Source: Myxococcales bacterium (GTDB lineage: Bacteria; Myxococcota_A; Polyangia; Polyangiales; Polyangiaceae). Taken from it: a stretch of 64,000 nt of DNA. Under the pieces are notes generated by a model. That model did not search any database and was not told the origin of the DNA. It worked only from the letters and a program-made list of their open reading frames with translations. The translations under genes were made by a program, and so were the position numbers. The stretch spans positions 1-64,000 of the forward strand of contig SECP01000050.1 in the NCBI GenBank assembly GCA_004193285.1. The letters run 5' to 3'. Below are positions 27,941 through 37,137 of the stretch, piece by piece; positions within the stretch are counted from its first letter, which is position 1, and the number at the start of each line of letters is the position of its first letter.

Positions 27941-30430
27941 TCACCTGCGTCGGCGCCCACCGCTGCTACCGCCGCCGCCGTTGCCGCCGCCGCCGCCACC
28001 GCCTTGCCGTCCCGGCCTGCCGCGGCCGGTCGCGTCGCTGCGGGAGGAGGTGCCGCGCCCGGTGGCGTCGCTGCGGGGGGAAGTGGCGCGCCCGGTGGCG
28101 TCACTCCGGGAGGTGGCGGCACGGCCGGTGGCGTCGCTGCGGGAGGAGGTGACGCGAGTCGCGTCGCTGCGCGAAGGGCGGCCGGCGCGTTTGGCGGGGT
28201 TGGGCTCGCGATCCTTGGAGGTGTTTTGATTGCGGGTGCCCGGGCGCTCCTCGCGGCGCTTCTTCTTGTCCTGCCCGCCGCCTTGACTGGCTTGGCCTCC
28301 GCGCCCAGCGCGAGCGTCTTGCTGCACGCGACCGGGGACCTCACGCTGCTTGCCGCGCGGGCCGCCGTGCGAGCTCTCCAGGCGCTGCATGCGCCGGGGC
28401 AGCTCGGGAGCGTCCTTCAGCTTATTCAGCAAGGCTTCCGGTGGGATACGGCGGCCATAGGTCTGGCGACGCAGGATCGCGACGTCCTCCACCGTGATCA
28501 GCAACCGGTCCCCGAGCGAGATGGTATCGCCCGAGCGTGAGCCGACGACGGAGAGCTCGTCGTCCGAGAGCTGGTAGTTGTCGGGCCCCATCGCTTCGTA
28601 GCGGACGAGCACGTCCACGAATGGCGCGTCGAGGGTCACGAAGACGCCGCTGCCGACGAGGGCGCTCGCGGTGCCTTCGAACGTCTCCCCCACGTGCTCC
28701 CGCATCAGTAGGCAGCGATACAGATCGACGACCTCGCGCTCGATGTCCATGACCGCACGTTCGCGCGCCGATGAGAGCGTAGCCGAGAGCTGCAGAGACT
28801 CTCGCGCCGCCGGGCTGGTGTCCGGCTTCTCGCCGCGCAGGATCCTCTTTACGGCGCGGTGCACCTGGACGTCCGGATAGCGCCGGATAGGCGAGGTAAA
28901 GTGCACGTAATTCTTCGAAGCCAGCCCGAAATGGCCGATGTTCGTGGTGTCGTAAGCGGCCTGCTTCAAGGAGCGGAGCATCAGGATCTCCAGCACCTGC
29001 TTGCGCTCGTGCTTTTGGATGCGCGCGAGGAAGCGGCTCACGCCGAGCGGCTCCTTCATCTCCTCCATGTCGAAGTCCACCCCTAGCCGACTGGCGACCT
29101 CGCCCAAGCGCTCCAGCTTGGTTTCGTCGGGCTGGCCGTGGATGCGATACACGGTGGGGGCCTTGCGGCTGCCGAGCCACAGCGCGACCGCTTCGTTGGC
29201 GAGGAGCATCAGCTCCTCGATCATGGAGTAGGCGCGCTTGATGCCCGAGTCCGTGGCACGACGGATTACGTCCGTGGGGGCGCCGCTCTGCGCGTCGACC
29301 AGCACGCGCGCTTCCGGTAGATCCATGTCGAGCGCCCCGCGATTCATGCGAGCTTTACGCAGCTTGCGCGTGAGCTCGTCCATGACCTTCAGGTCCTTCT
29401 TGAAGGCTTCCGCGGCCGCGCTCTTGGGCGGCGTGTCGCTGAAGCCCAAGGTGCGGGCGACGCCGCCATAGGTCAACATCGCGGCGGAGCGCATCACGCC
29501 TTCCACGATCTCGTAACTCTTGAGGGTACCCGAGTTGTCGAGGTCCGCGATCACGCACAAGCAGAGGCGCTCGCGCTCCGGGAGGAGCGAGCACAGGTCG
29601 GCGGCGAGCGCGGCCGGCAGCATGGGGATGGCGCGGGTGGGGAGGTAGACAGTGCAGCCGCGCGCTAGCGCCTCTTCGTCGAGAGCCGTGCCGGGTTGCA
29701 CGAACTCGCTCACGTCCGCGATGGCGATCCAGGCGCGATAACCCTCGCCGAGTCGCTCTACCCAAACCGCGTCGTCGTGATCACGAGCGTCCTCCGGGTC
29801 GATGGTGGGCAGGGGAATTTGGCGGAGATCCGTGCGGCCCACGGTCGCAGCGGCTTGGAGCTGCTGGGCCATGACCTCGGCTTCGCGCAGCGCGGCGTCG
29901 GAGTGTGATTCGCGGACGTCCTCGCGGACGAGGATCTTGGCGATCTCGACGTTCGGGTCGCCGGGCGGCCCGAGCACCATGACCAGCTCGCCCTCCGCGT
30001 TCTCGTCGTGGAAATCCGGAAAGCGAGAGATGGTGACGACGGCAGCGTCTCCTTCTTTGCCCTGCTTGCCGGGGTCGCTGAGCACGATCGGGCCGCGGAG
30101 GCGGGTGTCGTCTGGCTCCAGCCAGGCGCTCTTGCCGCGCCGGCGCAGCACGCCCGCGACGCGCGGGCTCCTGCGCTTGACGATGGACTCGATGCGGCCC
30201 TCAGACCCGCGCTCCGTGCGCGCTACGACCGTCACCATGACCCGGTCGCCGTGCAACGCGCCTCCGATTGCGTCCGGCGGTACGTACACGTCGTCTTGAT
30301 TGGCGCCGCCGCCGACGAAGCCGAAGCCTCGCGGGTTCATGTTGAGCAGCCCCTCGAAGGTATTGGTGCTCTTGCCCGGCGGCCGGCTCGGCATGGAAGG
30401 ACGGGAATTTTCGGGCTTTCGACGTGCCAT
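27941..30430 (-). CDS. rnr: Ribonuclease R (RNB-family exoribonuclease) with repetitive basic tail
   Basis: A hydrolytic 3'-to-5' exoribonuclease of about 829 residues from ATG 30430 (an ATG at 30514 is also open). N-terminal cold-shock-type beta-barrels are followed by the RNB catalytic domain with the Asp cluster TIDPEDARDHDDAV and the downstream SPIRRYPDVQVHR motif, then an S1 domain (GETFEGTASALVGSGVFV). The C-terminus is unusual: about 150 residues of Arg/Gly/Ser-rich sequence including an 11-residue repeat containing SRSDATGR five times and a Gly-rich end. Basic tails help RNase R unwind structured RNA, and this one is longer than usual. It converges with serS. Confidence 0.92.
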   Translation of the reverse strand: MARRKPENSRPSMPSRPPGKSTNTFEGLLNMNPRGFGFVGGGANQDDVYVPPDAIGGALHGDRVMVTVVARTERGSEGRIESIVKRRSPRVAGVLRRRGKSAWLEPDDTRLRGPIVLSDPGKQGKEGDAAVVTISRFPDFHDENAEGELVMVLGPPGDPNVEIAKILVREDVRESHSDAALREAEVMAQQLQAAATVGRTDLRQIPLPTIDPEDARDHDDAVWVERLGEGYRAWIAIADVSEFVQPGTALDEEALARGCTVYLPTRAIPMLPAALAADLCSLLPERERLCLCVIADLDNSGTLKSYEIVEGVMRSAAMLTYGGVARTLGFSDTPPKSAAAEAFKKDLKVMDELTRKLRKARMNRGALDMDLPEARVLVDAQSGAPTDVIRRATDSGIKRAYSMIEELMLLANEAVALWLGSRKAPTVYRIHGQPDETKLERLGEVASRLGVDFDMEEMKEPLGVSRFLARIQKHERKQVLEILMLRSLKQAAYDTTNIGHFGLASKNYVHFTSPIRRYPDVQVHRAVKRILRGEKPDTSPAARESLQLSATLSSARERAVMDIEREVVDLYRCLLMREHVGETFEGTASALVGSGVFVTLDAPFVDVLVRYEAMGPDNYQLSDDELSVVGSRSGDTISLGDRLLITVEDVAILRRQTYGRRIPPEALLNKLKDAPELPRRMQRLESSHGGPRGKQREVPGRVQQDARAGRGGQASQGGGQDKKKRREERPGTRNQNTSKDREPNPAKRAGRPSRSDATRVTSSRSDATGRAATSRSDATGRATSPRSDATGRGTSSRSDATGRGRPGRQGGGGGGGNGGGGSSGGRRRR
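28013..28174 (-). repeat. Five 33-bp tandem repeats encoding SRSDATGR units
   Basis: The coding sequence near the end of rnr contains five consecutive 33-bp units, each encoding [S/P]RSDATGR plus three variable residues (the first unit has ATRVTS). They are well conserved at DNA level, which suggests recent slippage expansion. Downstream the tail continues with a Gly/Arg/Asn-rich end. Confidence 0.85.
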
Positions 30431-30572
30431 GAAGGGCCGGTTCATAGCTTGGGCAGTCTCGGCAGTCGCGCCGAAAGCGGCAGGAATCACGCTTGGCCGG
30501 GAATTGACCGGCATTTGGCGCGGTCTTTCGGGCGTGCTCCATGCTCACGGAGACATTGGGTATAGAGCCCCT

Positions 30573-31691
30573 GTGTCGAAGTTGCCCTGGCTCGTGGTCC
30601 TGCGCGCTCTGGCGCTCGTCGCCCTGGCCGCCTCGGCGGCGCTACTGAGCGACTACCTCTCAGATTCGCCGAGCTTCTGCGGCGTGGCTTCGGGCTGCGG
30701 TGCCGTTCGGCGCAGCGCCTTCAGCCACGTGCCGCTGGGAGAGGGCACTTTCGTACCGCTCCCGGCCTTTGGTGTGGCGGGCTTCGCGGCGCTCTACGGC
30801 TGCTCGCTCTTGTCGCGGCGGCTGACGCAGATCGTGGCCGCCGTCGGCGCGGCAGTGGCGCTGTACTTGCTGTACGTGCAAGTGTTCGTGCTGCAGCAGC
30901 TGTGCTGGCTGTGCGTCACGGCGGACGTGTCGGCGGTGCTCGCGGCCGGTGCGGCGTTCGGTTTGGGGCCCGACACCTGGGAAGCCGAGGCGCGGAGCTG
31001 GCTCCGGCCGTGGGCGTGGTGGGCGTTCGGCGCGCTGGCGCTGGGGGCGCCGCTGCTCTGGCCGGTGGTGAAGCTCGCGCCTCCCGTGCCGGCCCGCGTG
31101 CTCGCCTATTACCGGCCAGGCAAGATCAACGTCGTCGAGCTCGCTGACTTCCAATGCCCGGCTTGCCGTCGTTTTGCCGGCATTTTGAAGAATGAGCTCG
31201 CGCCGTACGGCGAGCGCGTGCACTTCGTGCGGCTGAACAAGCCGCTCGCCTCGCATGCCTTCGCCGAGCACGCGGCGCGGGCCGCCGTGTGCGGCGAGGC
31301 GCAAGGTCGCGCTGAACCCATGGCCGAGGCGCTGTTCGAAACCGAAGACCTTTCGGCCGATGGCATCGCCCAGGTGGCGCGTCGGCTCGGCTTGGACTCC
31401 GCGCGCTTCGATGCATGCCTGGCGGACCCGGCGACCCGCGCGCGCGTGGAGCGCGAAGCCGCGCTGCTCGTTCCGCCCGAGCTCGAAGGCCTGCCCACCA
31501 CCTACATCGGCGGCAAGCGCTTGCTGGGCGTACAAAGTCCGGAGGCGGTGGCGGACGCGCTGAAGCGCGCAGAGAAAGGCGACTCCGCGGTCGGAATTTC
31601 CGGCTCGGTCTACCTCGCGCTCGTCGCGTTGCTGGCGCTCGGCACCCTCCGCCTCGGTGCTCGTCGCGCGGCCCGAGCAGAGGCCGAGTGA
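30573..31691 (+). CDS. VKOR-DsbA-like fusion (disulfide-forming membrane protein)
   Basis: A 372-residue fusion. The N-terminal part has about four membrane helices with the VKOR features: a periplasmic loop cysteine pair in SFCGVASGCGAV, the Ser before the next helix, and the CXXC redox centre in QLCWLCV. The C-terminal part is a thioredoxin/DsbA-like domain with CPAC (in ADFQCPACRRF) and the cis-Pro segment GLPTTYIGG. Such fusions recycle the DsbA-like domain by quinone-coupled oxidation. GTG 30573 is chosen because it begins the hydrophobic region. Divergent from rnr. Confidence 0.88.
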   Translation: MSKLPWLVVLRALALVALAASAALLSDYLSDSPSFCGVASGCGAVRRSAFSHVPLGEGTFVPLPAFGVAGFAALYGCSLLSRRLTQIVAAVGAAVALYLLYVQVFVLQQLCWLCVTADVSAVLAAGAAFGLGPDTWEAEARSWLRPWAWWAFGALALGAPLLWPVVKLAPPVPARVLAYYRPGKINVVELADFQCPACRRFAGILKNELAPYGERVHFVRLNKPLASHAFAEHAARAAVCGEAQGRAEPMAEALFETEDLSADGIAQVARRLGLDSARFDACLADPATRARVEREAALLVPPELEGLPTTYIGGKRLLGVQSPEAVADALKRAEKGDSAVGISGSVYLALVALLALGTLRLGARRAARAEAE

Positions 31692-31767
31692 CCAAGTGAC
31701 CAAGTGACCAGCTGACCACGAGCGAGTGACGCGCGGGCCAAGTCGCGAGCCCGTGTTACACTCCTAC
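31692..31767 (+). other. Short spacer with a CAAGTGAC direct repeat
   Basis: The spacer between the VKOR-DsbA gene and the adenosine deaminase gene begins with a repeated GTGACCAA-type motif (three partial copies, about 31686-31712). It offers no further feature. Confidence 0.3.
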
Positions 31768-32931
31768 ATGGCTAAGCTATCGAACGACGAGGGCCTCGTC
31801 CCGGGCCCGGGCCAAGTGCCTTTCGAGGTGTTTCGGGCGCTTCCGAAGACCGATCTCCACGTGCATCTGGACGGTTCGCTGCGGCTGGAGACCATCCTCG
31901 AGTTGGGCCGTCAGCAAGGGGTGGAGTTACCCGCAATCGACTTGCCGGGCCTCGACGCGGCGATTGGGTGTGGGCGCAACTTCGGCTCTTTGGTGGAGTA
32001 CCTGCGCGGTTTCGACATCACGCTCCGGGTGATGCAGACGGAAGAAGCGCTGGAGCGCATCGCGTTCGAGCTGGCGGAGGACGCGCACCGCGAGAACGTG
32101 CGTTACATGGAGGTGCGCTACGCGCCGATGCTCCACACCCGGCTCGGGCTCAAGCTGACGAAGGTGGTGGAGGCAGTGCTCGCCGGGCTCCGGCGCGCGC
32201 GGGAGACTTACGGCATCAAGGCCAACGTCATCGTTTGCGGCATTCGCAACATCTCGGCCGAGTCTTCGTACCAGATGGCGGAGCTGGCGGTCGCCTACAA
32301 GGGCCGCGGCGTCGTCGGCTTCGACCTGGCGGGAGCAGAGGCGGATTTTCCGGCAAAACACCACCGCGCGGCCTTCCAGCTCGTGCGGGACAACAACGTC
32401 AATTGCACGATTCACGCCGGCGAGGCCTATGGGCCGGAGTCAATCGCCCAGGCGATCCACGTCTGCGGGGCGCACCGCATCGGTCATGGCTGCCGGCTTC
32501 GTGAGGACGGCGACCTGCTGCACTACGTCATCGACCATCGGATTCCGCTCGAGTGCTGTCCCTCCAGCAACGTGCAAACCGGCGCGGTGAAGGACCTCGC
32601 GACCCACCCGCTCAAACTGTATTTCGACCTCGGCGTGCGAGTGACCGTCAACACGGACAACCGATTGATCACGGACACCTCCGTCTCCAAGGAGCTGTTC
32701 TTGATTCACACGAAGCTCGGGGTGCCGTTCGTGGACATCAAGAGCATGATCCTGGCGGGGGTGAAGTCGAGCTTTCAGCCCTTCCACGAGAAACAAGCTT
32801 CGGTGCGCCGGGTCGCGGCGGAGCTGGAGCGCTACGACGACGCGGACGGCAGCTTGAAACCAGCTCCGGCCTCCACCGAGCCGGCCGTGCAGCGCCGCAG
32901 CTCCACCAGCGTGCACCCCAGCGCGGAGTAA
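31768..32931 (+). CDS. add: Adenosine deaminase
   Basis: A 387-residue member of the metal-dependent adenosine/AMP deaminase family, which deaminates adenosine to inosine. Metal ligands are visible: KTDLHVHLDGSL (HxH), HAGEAYGPESI (His), GHGCRL and the catalytic TDN in VNTDNRLITD. Length fits bacterial and mammalian-type ADA. I place the start at ATG 31768 (MAKLSNDEG); a GTG at 31726 would add 14 residues. The C-terminus is a Ser/Thr/Pro-rich unstructured extension. It converges with a minus-strand lipoprotein gene 10 bp away. Confidence 0.92.
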   Translation: MAKLSNDEGLVPGPGQVPFEVFRALPKTDLHVHLDGSLRLETILELGRQQGVELPAIDLPGLDAAIGCGRNFGSLVEYLRGFDITLRVMQTEEALERIAFELAEDAHRENVRYMEVRYAPMLHTRLGLKLTKVVEAVLAGLRRARETYGIKANVIVCGIRNISAESSYQMAELAVAYKGRGVVGFDLAGAEADFPAKHHRAAFQLVRDNNVNCTIHAGEAYGPESIAQAIHVCGAHRIGHGCRLREDGDLLHYVIDHRIPLECCPSSNVQTGAVKDLATHPLKLYFDLGVRVTVNTDNRLITDTSVSKELFLIHTKLGVPFVDIKSMILAGVKSSFQPFHEKQASVRRVAAELERYDDADGSLKPAPASTEPAVQRRSSTSVHPSAE

Positions 32932-32941
32932 AGCGCAGCCC

Positions 32942-34870
32942 TCAAGGCGCGCCGGCAGCGCCGCCCGCACCGGCGGCGCCAGCCGCGTTGGTCTCGCCGC
33001 TAGCGCCGGCCTCGGCCGAGACGCCGCCCGCTCCGCCGACATTTTCCGGCGGCGGGCCACTTTGGGCCTGGAGCAAGGCCTGGGCGTAGGCTTGGAGGAC
33101 GAGAGAGTCTTCTTCCCCGTAGGCGCCCTGGAGCTGCAGCGCCTCTTGGTAAGCGTGCTCGATGGGGTCGACGTTGGTGTCTAGCGCGGTCACGCGGCGC
33201 GGTTGGTCATCCCTCGTGAGCAAGAGCTCGCTTTGGGCGATGTTCTCCATCAGCACGGTGACGCTGAGCTCCGGTGAGCTCTGCGTGCTCGCGGTCAAGC
33301 AACTGAGCCACTCGCGCTCGGGAATGTCGCGAACGACGACCGGCTGCGACTGCTGGCCGCCGCCGGGGGGAGCGATGGTCCGGGCGAGGTAGCTGGTCGG
33401 GATCGATCGCTGAGTGACGAGCTCCAGACTGCGCCGCTCCAGACATTCTTGCGCCGCCGGGCTGGCGGTTACCGCTTCACCCAGCGCGACCGGGCCTGAA
33501 ACGGGCGTGGAAATGCCGGTTAGCGACGCCCGAAATGCGCCGCTCGTCGGGAAGCCGGTGAGCCGCCCCTGGTCGTCGAACGCCTCCAGCGCGAAGCCGG
33601 TAGGATCGAAGGCGTCGTGACAGGGGACGCAGCCGGGCTGATCGCGCAGCGCGGCCTGGATGCTGAGGCGCGGTGTATCCGCGACCGGAGCAGGCTCGAG
33701 GTGAGCTTCGGGAGGAGCGGTGAGCGAGTCCACACACAGCAGCCGGTTCAACAGCACGGCGCCGCGCTGGCTCGGACGAGGGTAGCGAGACAAGAACGCG
33801 CCCGTCGAAAGCAGCCCGGCAAACAGCCGTTGGTCGAGCTCCACGGGCTCTAGCTGCTCGGTGCCGGGTAGGGGCAAGCCGTAGTGCTCCGCGAGCCGAT
33901 CGTTGAGCGGCAAGCGAGAAGTCGTAAAGAGCTCGGAAAAGGAGCCATTTTCGTCGTCGTAGACCTGGCTTATGAGGTTTCGCGCCTGCCGAGCCATGTC
34001 CTCCGCGACGCGCGGCTCGGCTCCGGCTGCCGGCCTGGAGAGGCCAAGCCACTCCAGCACCTGGAGCTCCCGGGCGGCGCGGCCTGCTGGCGTTCGCCAC
34101 AGCCGGCGCAGCTCGCTCAGCCTCACGGTAGGATCGAAGATCTCATCCGAGGCTGCTTTCGCTCGCAGGTCCGCGTCGGGAACGCGGCGCGTGGCGAGGT
34201 GCGCGAGCCGCGAGGCGACGTCGTACGCGGAGATGCGGCCGCTGGCGTCCCCCACCTCGAGCCGTAGCAAGAAGTACGGGGACAGGACCATGGAAGTCAG
34301 CACACTTACCGCGACTTCTTGGCGAGCCGCCTCGCCTTCCACGCCGATGAACGCGACCAAGTAAGCTTCTACTTGCTCGTCTGCCAGGGGGCGCCGGTAG
34401 AGCTGGTCCCCGTACGTATGGAGCCACTTCGTCAGGCAAACGGCGTCGGAAGCCCCCTCGCACGTCGCGAGCGCGGCCGCGCCCTGCACTCGCTCTCGCG
34501 TCACCGCGAGCAGCTCGGTGACGAGCTGAGGCGTGAGCGGGCGAGCGTAACCACTGCCGAAGCCGTCGTTCGAATCCGCGAGCTGGGGGTCGGCTTCGCC
34601 GAACACGAGATCCAGGCTCCCGTTGATGTCCGCGACGGAGTAGCGGGCGAGCGGGTAGCGCAGAGGTGCTGCGCTGCAGAAGGCCCCTTGAGCTCCCGTG
34701 GTGACGCTCCCGCCAGTCGTGAAGGTACCAGCCGAGCTCGCTCCCGCGGCTGCGAACGCGCCGCCAGCGAATGGCGGAGGCGTGGTCGCGTCTTGCTCAC
34801 CGCAAGCGCCGACGAGCAAGACGCCCGCAAACATCAGTCGATACCCACCGCGACCAAGCACCCGCCGCAT
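32942..34870 (-). CDS. DUF1592/DUF1588-type lipoprotein (planctomycete-like cytochrome-associated family)
   Basis: A 642-residue protein with a lipobox LVGAC at about residue 23, a Gly/Ala/Thr linker and a large soluble region. CVPCHDAFDPTGFALEAFD in the C-terminal third is the DUF1588 signature with a CxxCH-like CVPCH motif, and PLADEQVEAYL plus the SPYFLLRLE region match DUF1595/DUF1592. The final 40 residues are Gly/Ala-rich. These families are abundant in Planctomycetes and myxobacteria, usually with a PSD1/DUF1552 partner; none is adjacent here. CVPCH could bind haem c. Confidence 0.8.
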   Translation of the reverse strand: MRRVLGRGGYRLMFAGVLLVGACGEQDATTPPPFAGGAFAAAGASSAGTFTTGGSVTTGAQGAFCSAAPLRYPLARYSVADINGSLDLVFGEADPQLADSNDGFGSGYARPLTPQLVTELLAVTRERVQGAAALATCEGASDAVCLTKWLHTYGDQLYRRPLADEQVEAYLVAFIGVEGEAARQEVAVSVLTSMVLSPYFLLRLEVGDASGRISAYDVASRLAHLATRRVPDADLRAKAASDEIFDPTVRLSELRRLWRTPAGRAARELQVLEWLGLSRPAAGAEPRVAEDMARQARNLISQVYDDENGSFSELFTTSRLPLNDRLAEHYGLPLPGTEQLEPVELDQRLFAGLLSTGAFLSRYPRPSQRGAVLLNRLLCVDSLTAPPEAHLEPAPVADTPRLSIQAALRDQPGCVPCHDAFDPTGFALEAFDDQGRLTGFPTSGAFRASLTGISTPVSGPVALGEAVTASPAAQECLERRSLELVTQRSIPTSYLARTIAPPGGGQQSQPVVVRDIPEREWLSCLTASTQSSPELSVTVLMENIAQSELLLTRDDQPRRVTALDTNVDPIEHAYQEALQLQGAYGEEDSLVLQAYAQALLQAQSGPPPENVGGAGGVSAEAGASGETNAAGAAGAGGAAGAP

Positions 34871-34894
34871 GGGCGGAGCATAGCGCGCTTCGGC

Positions 34895-36004
34895 TCAAAG
34901 TAGCTTTGCCATGAACGCGACCAGCGCCAACTTATCGGGTAGGCGCGCGCTTTTGCCGACCTCCACGTGCTCGAGGAGGGGCGACACCAGGGCCTGATGC
35001 TCGGCGCCTGCCAGCTCGCGGTTCGCGGCATCGGTTTCAGAAGCCGGGATGACGGAGTCGTGGGAGCCGTGCAGCAAGTAGACAGGCACTTCGAGCTTGC
35101 GGAGGTGCCCCCGCGCCGAGAGCCGTGCCAGCTCCGCGCCCTGTTTTTGCAGCAGCTGGTCCAGCTCGGGCGCGAGCTGCTGCAGCTGCTGTCTTTCGAG
35201 CAGCTGCCAGAGTCGCTCGGCCTCGGGCGTGAGGCGCGCCTCGGCCGCCGCGCGCGCGGCTTTCTGGTCTTCGTGCAGCCATTGCTTGAAGCCCTCGCGC
35301 ATCACCGGGAGATCCACCGCAGGGACGAAGTGCTCCAGATTGCCGTAAACGAGCACGACCAAGCCATAATCGTGCGCTTTTTGGCGGACGATGCCGCTCG
35401 GCGTCTCTATCTCGTCGTGGACCAGGAACCGCAGTACGCGTCGCAAATCGTAGTGGCCGCCGAAGCTGGTCACTGACTTGAGCAGCCGCGCCGTCTGCGG
35501 ATCCTGGGCCGCTACTAGCGAGAGCCCGCCCGCGAAGCTGAAGCCGAGTAGGCCCACCTTCTCGCCCTCGACGCGGTCGCGGCGCGACGCGAGGTAACGG
35601 ACCGAGTCGCGAATGACCTCCACCCCGCTCTCGGTGATCCGGTAGTCCGCGAGGTCTTTGAGCTCCGGCGTCAGCACGGTGAGCCCGCTCTCGCAGAGTG
35701 CCCGCGCGAATGGCACGAGTCGTCGTTCGTCGATGCCGCGGTAATGCACGCCGTGCGCGACGACGATGCCCGGCGCTCGCCCGGCCCCGGCGCGAAAATA
35801 CAGCCGAGCGCGGACGGGCCCCGAGTCACCCGCGATCGTGACTTCTTCCGTCAGCACCTGCGCCGCCGCGGGGGCCTGCTTTTCGGACAGCCGCTGCAGG
35901 AGCTCGGCCGCCCTCACGTGCCGGGATGTGGGCGCCCAGCCCAGCAAGCACGCCGAAATCAGCGCGCCTACCAGCACCACCCAGCGTGAGGACACCCGCC
36001 GCAT
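34895..36004 (-). CDS. Alpha/beta hydrolase (dienelactone hydrolase-like), membrane-anchored or exported
   Basis: A 369-residue protein with an N-terminal hydrophobic signal or anchor (VVLVGALISACLLGW) and an alpha/beta-hydrolase fold. The nucleophile elbow is GFSFAGG, the Asp candidate is in HGSHDSVIP and the His in LLEHVEVG; a HGVHYRG oxyanion segment precedes them. A helical insert (RLWQLLERQQLQQLAPELDQLL) is placed between the core and the Asp, which is unusually Gln-rich. The substrate is unknown. It lies downstream (in transcription direction) of dnaJ. Confidence 0.8.
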   Translation of the reverse strand: MRRVSSRWVVLVGALISACLLGWAPTSRHVRAAELLQRLSEKQAPAAAQVLTEEVTIAGDSGPVRARLYFRAGAGRAPGIVVAHGVHYRGIDERRLVPFARALCESGLTVLTPELKDLADYRITESGVEVIRDSVRYLASRRDRVEGEKVGLLGFSFAGGLSLVAAQDPQTARLLKSVTSFGGHYDLRRVLRFLVHDEIETPSGIVRQKAHDYGLVVLVYGNLEHFVPAVDLPVMREGFKQWLHEDQKAARAAAEARLTPEAERLWQLLERQQLQQLAPELDQLLQKQGAELARLSARGHLRKLEVPVYLLHGSHDSVIPASETDAANRELAGAEHQALVSPLLEHVEVGKSARLPDKLALVAFMAKLL

Positions 36005-36092
36005 GCTGGGAGCCTGACACCGCTTGGCCGAGCGGGCAGCCGCCGCCGATGAGCCTTTACAACGAATTACGAGCTTGCGACAAAGCGCCGGC

Positions 36093-37052
36093 TCAGAAGT
36101 GCAGCGCGCCGCGCACGTCCCCGGACATGGCGCTCTCCAAGGTGGCGACGGCTTCCTCGATCGCCTCCGAATCCTGGGCGGGCAGCTTGACGAGGAACCG
36201 GACGTAGAGGTCGCCCTGCTTGCTGGCGCGCTTCACGCCCTTACCCTTGAGGCGCATCTCCTGCCCGCTCTGCGCGTGCTTGGGCACGCTGAGGGTGACC
36301 GGGCCGTCCGGCGTGGGGACGCGCACTTTGGCGCCGCGGTGGGCCTCGCCCACGGTGATCGGCAGGTTGAGATACAGATCCAGGCCGTCACGCTCGAAGT
36401 GAGGATGCGTGCCCACGTGGATGGTGATGACCAGGTCGCCGGGCGCGCCGCCGTTCATGGAGGGCGCGCCGTGCCCCGAGACGCGCACCTTGTCGCCCTC
36501 ACCGGCGCCGGGGGGTACGCGCACGGTGACCTCTTCGCCCCCGTCTTGCACCCGCAACCGGAGCTCTGCGCCGCGGATCGCGGATACGAAGTCTATCTCC
36601 ACCTCGCTTGCCACGTCCGCCCCTTTCATGGCTGGGCCGCCGCGCCGGGAGCTGCGCGCGCCGCTGCCGAATAGGTCCCCGAACAAGTCGCCGAAGCCGC
36701 CGGGCGGGACGCCGCCGCCGGATAGGTCCTCGAAATTGAAACCACCGGCGCCGCCGCCGCGAGCGCGCCGAGCTCCGACGCCTTGGGCGGCGTTGCGGTA
36801 CGCACGCGTCGCGGCCGCGTTGAAGCCCTCCCGGAGGGACTCCTCCCCGAACTCGTCGTAGAGCCGGCGCTTCTCCGGGTCGCTCAGCACCTGGTAGGCG
36901 CGATTGACGGACTTGAACCGCGCCTCGGTCTTTTGATCGCCGGGATTACGGTCAGGGTGAAGCTGAGCGGCGAGCTTCTTGTAGACCTTCTTGATCTCGT
37001 CGGCGCTGGCACTCTTGGCGACGCCGAGCTCCTTGTATAGATCCGTGGCCAT
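36093..37052 (-). CDS. DnaJ-family co-chaperone (CbpA type)
   Basis: A 319-residue J-protein. The J domain has the HPD motif in QLHPDRNPGD and the RAYQVLSDPEKRRLYDEFG segment. A Gly/Phe-rich linker follows (ARGGGAGGFNFEDL), then the two beta-barrel substrate-binding domains without the Cys-rich zinc finger, so it is a type II protein like CbpA. The dimerisation end is present. It stimulates DnaK ATPase. dnaK is not in the window. Confidence 0.92.
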   Translation of the reverse strand: MATDLYKELGVAKSASADEIKKVYKKLAAQLHPDRNPGDQKTEARFKSVNRAYQVLSDPEKRRLYDEFGEESLREGFNAAATRAYRNAAQGVGARRARGGGAGGFNFEDLSGGGVPPGGFGDLFGDLFGSGARSSRRGGPAMKGADVASEVEIDFVSAIRGAELRLRVQDGGEEVTVRVPPGAGEGDKVRVSGHGAPSMNGGAPGDLVITIHVGTHPHFERDGLDLYLNLPITVGEAHRGAKVRVPTPDGPVTLSVPKHAQSGQEMRLKGKGVKRASKQGDLYVRFLVKLPAQDSEAIEEAVATLESAMSGDVRGALHF

Positions 37053-37137
37053 ACCGACCCTCGAAGCTAAGCGCCGGGGCGGACGCTCGCAAGGGCGGCG
37101 CGAACGAAATCTCCCATGCGCGCCGGCCGGTACCGCT

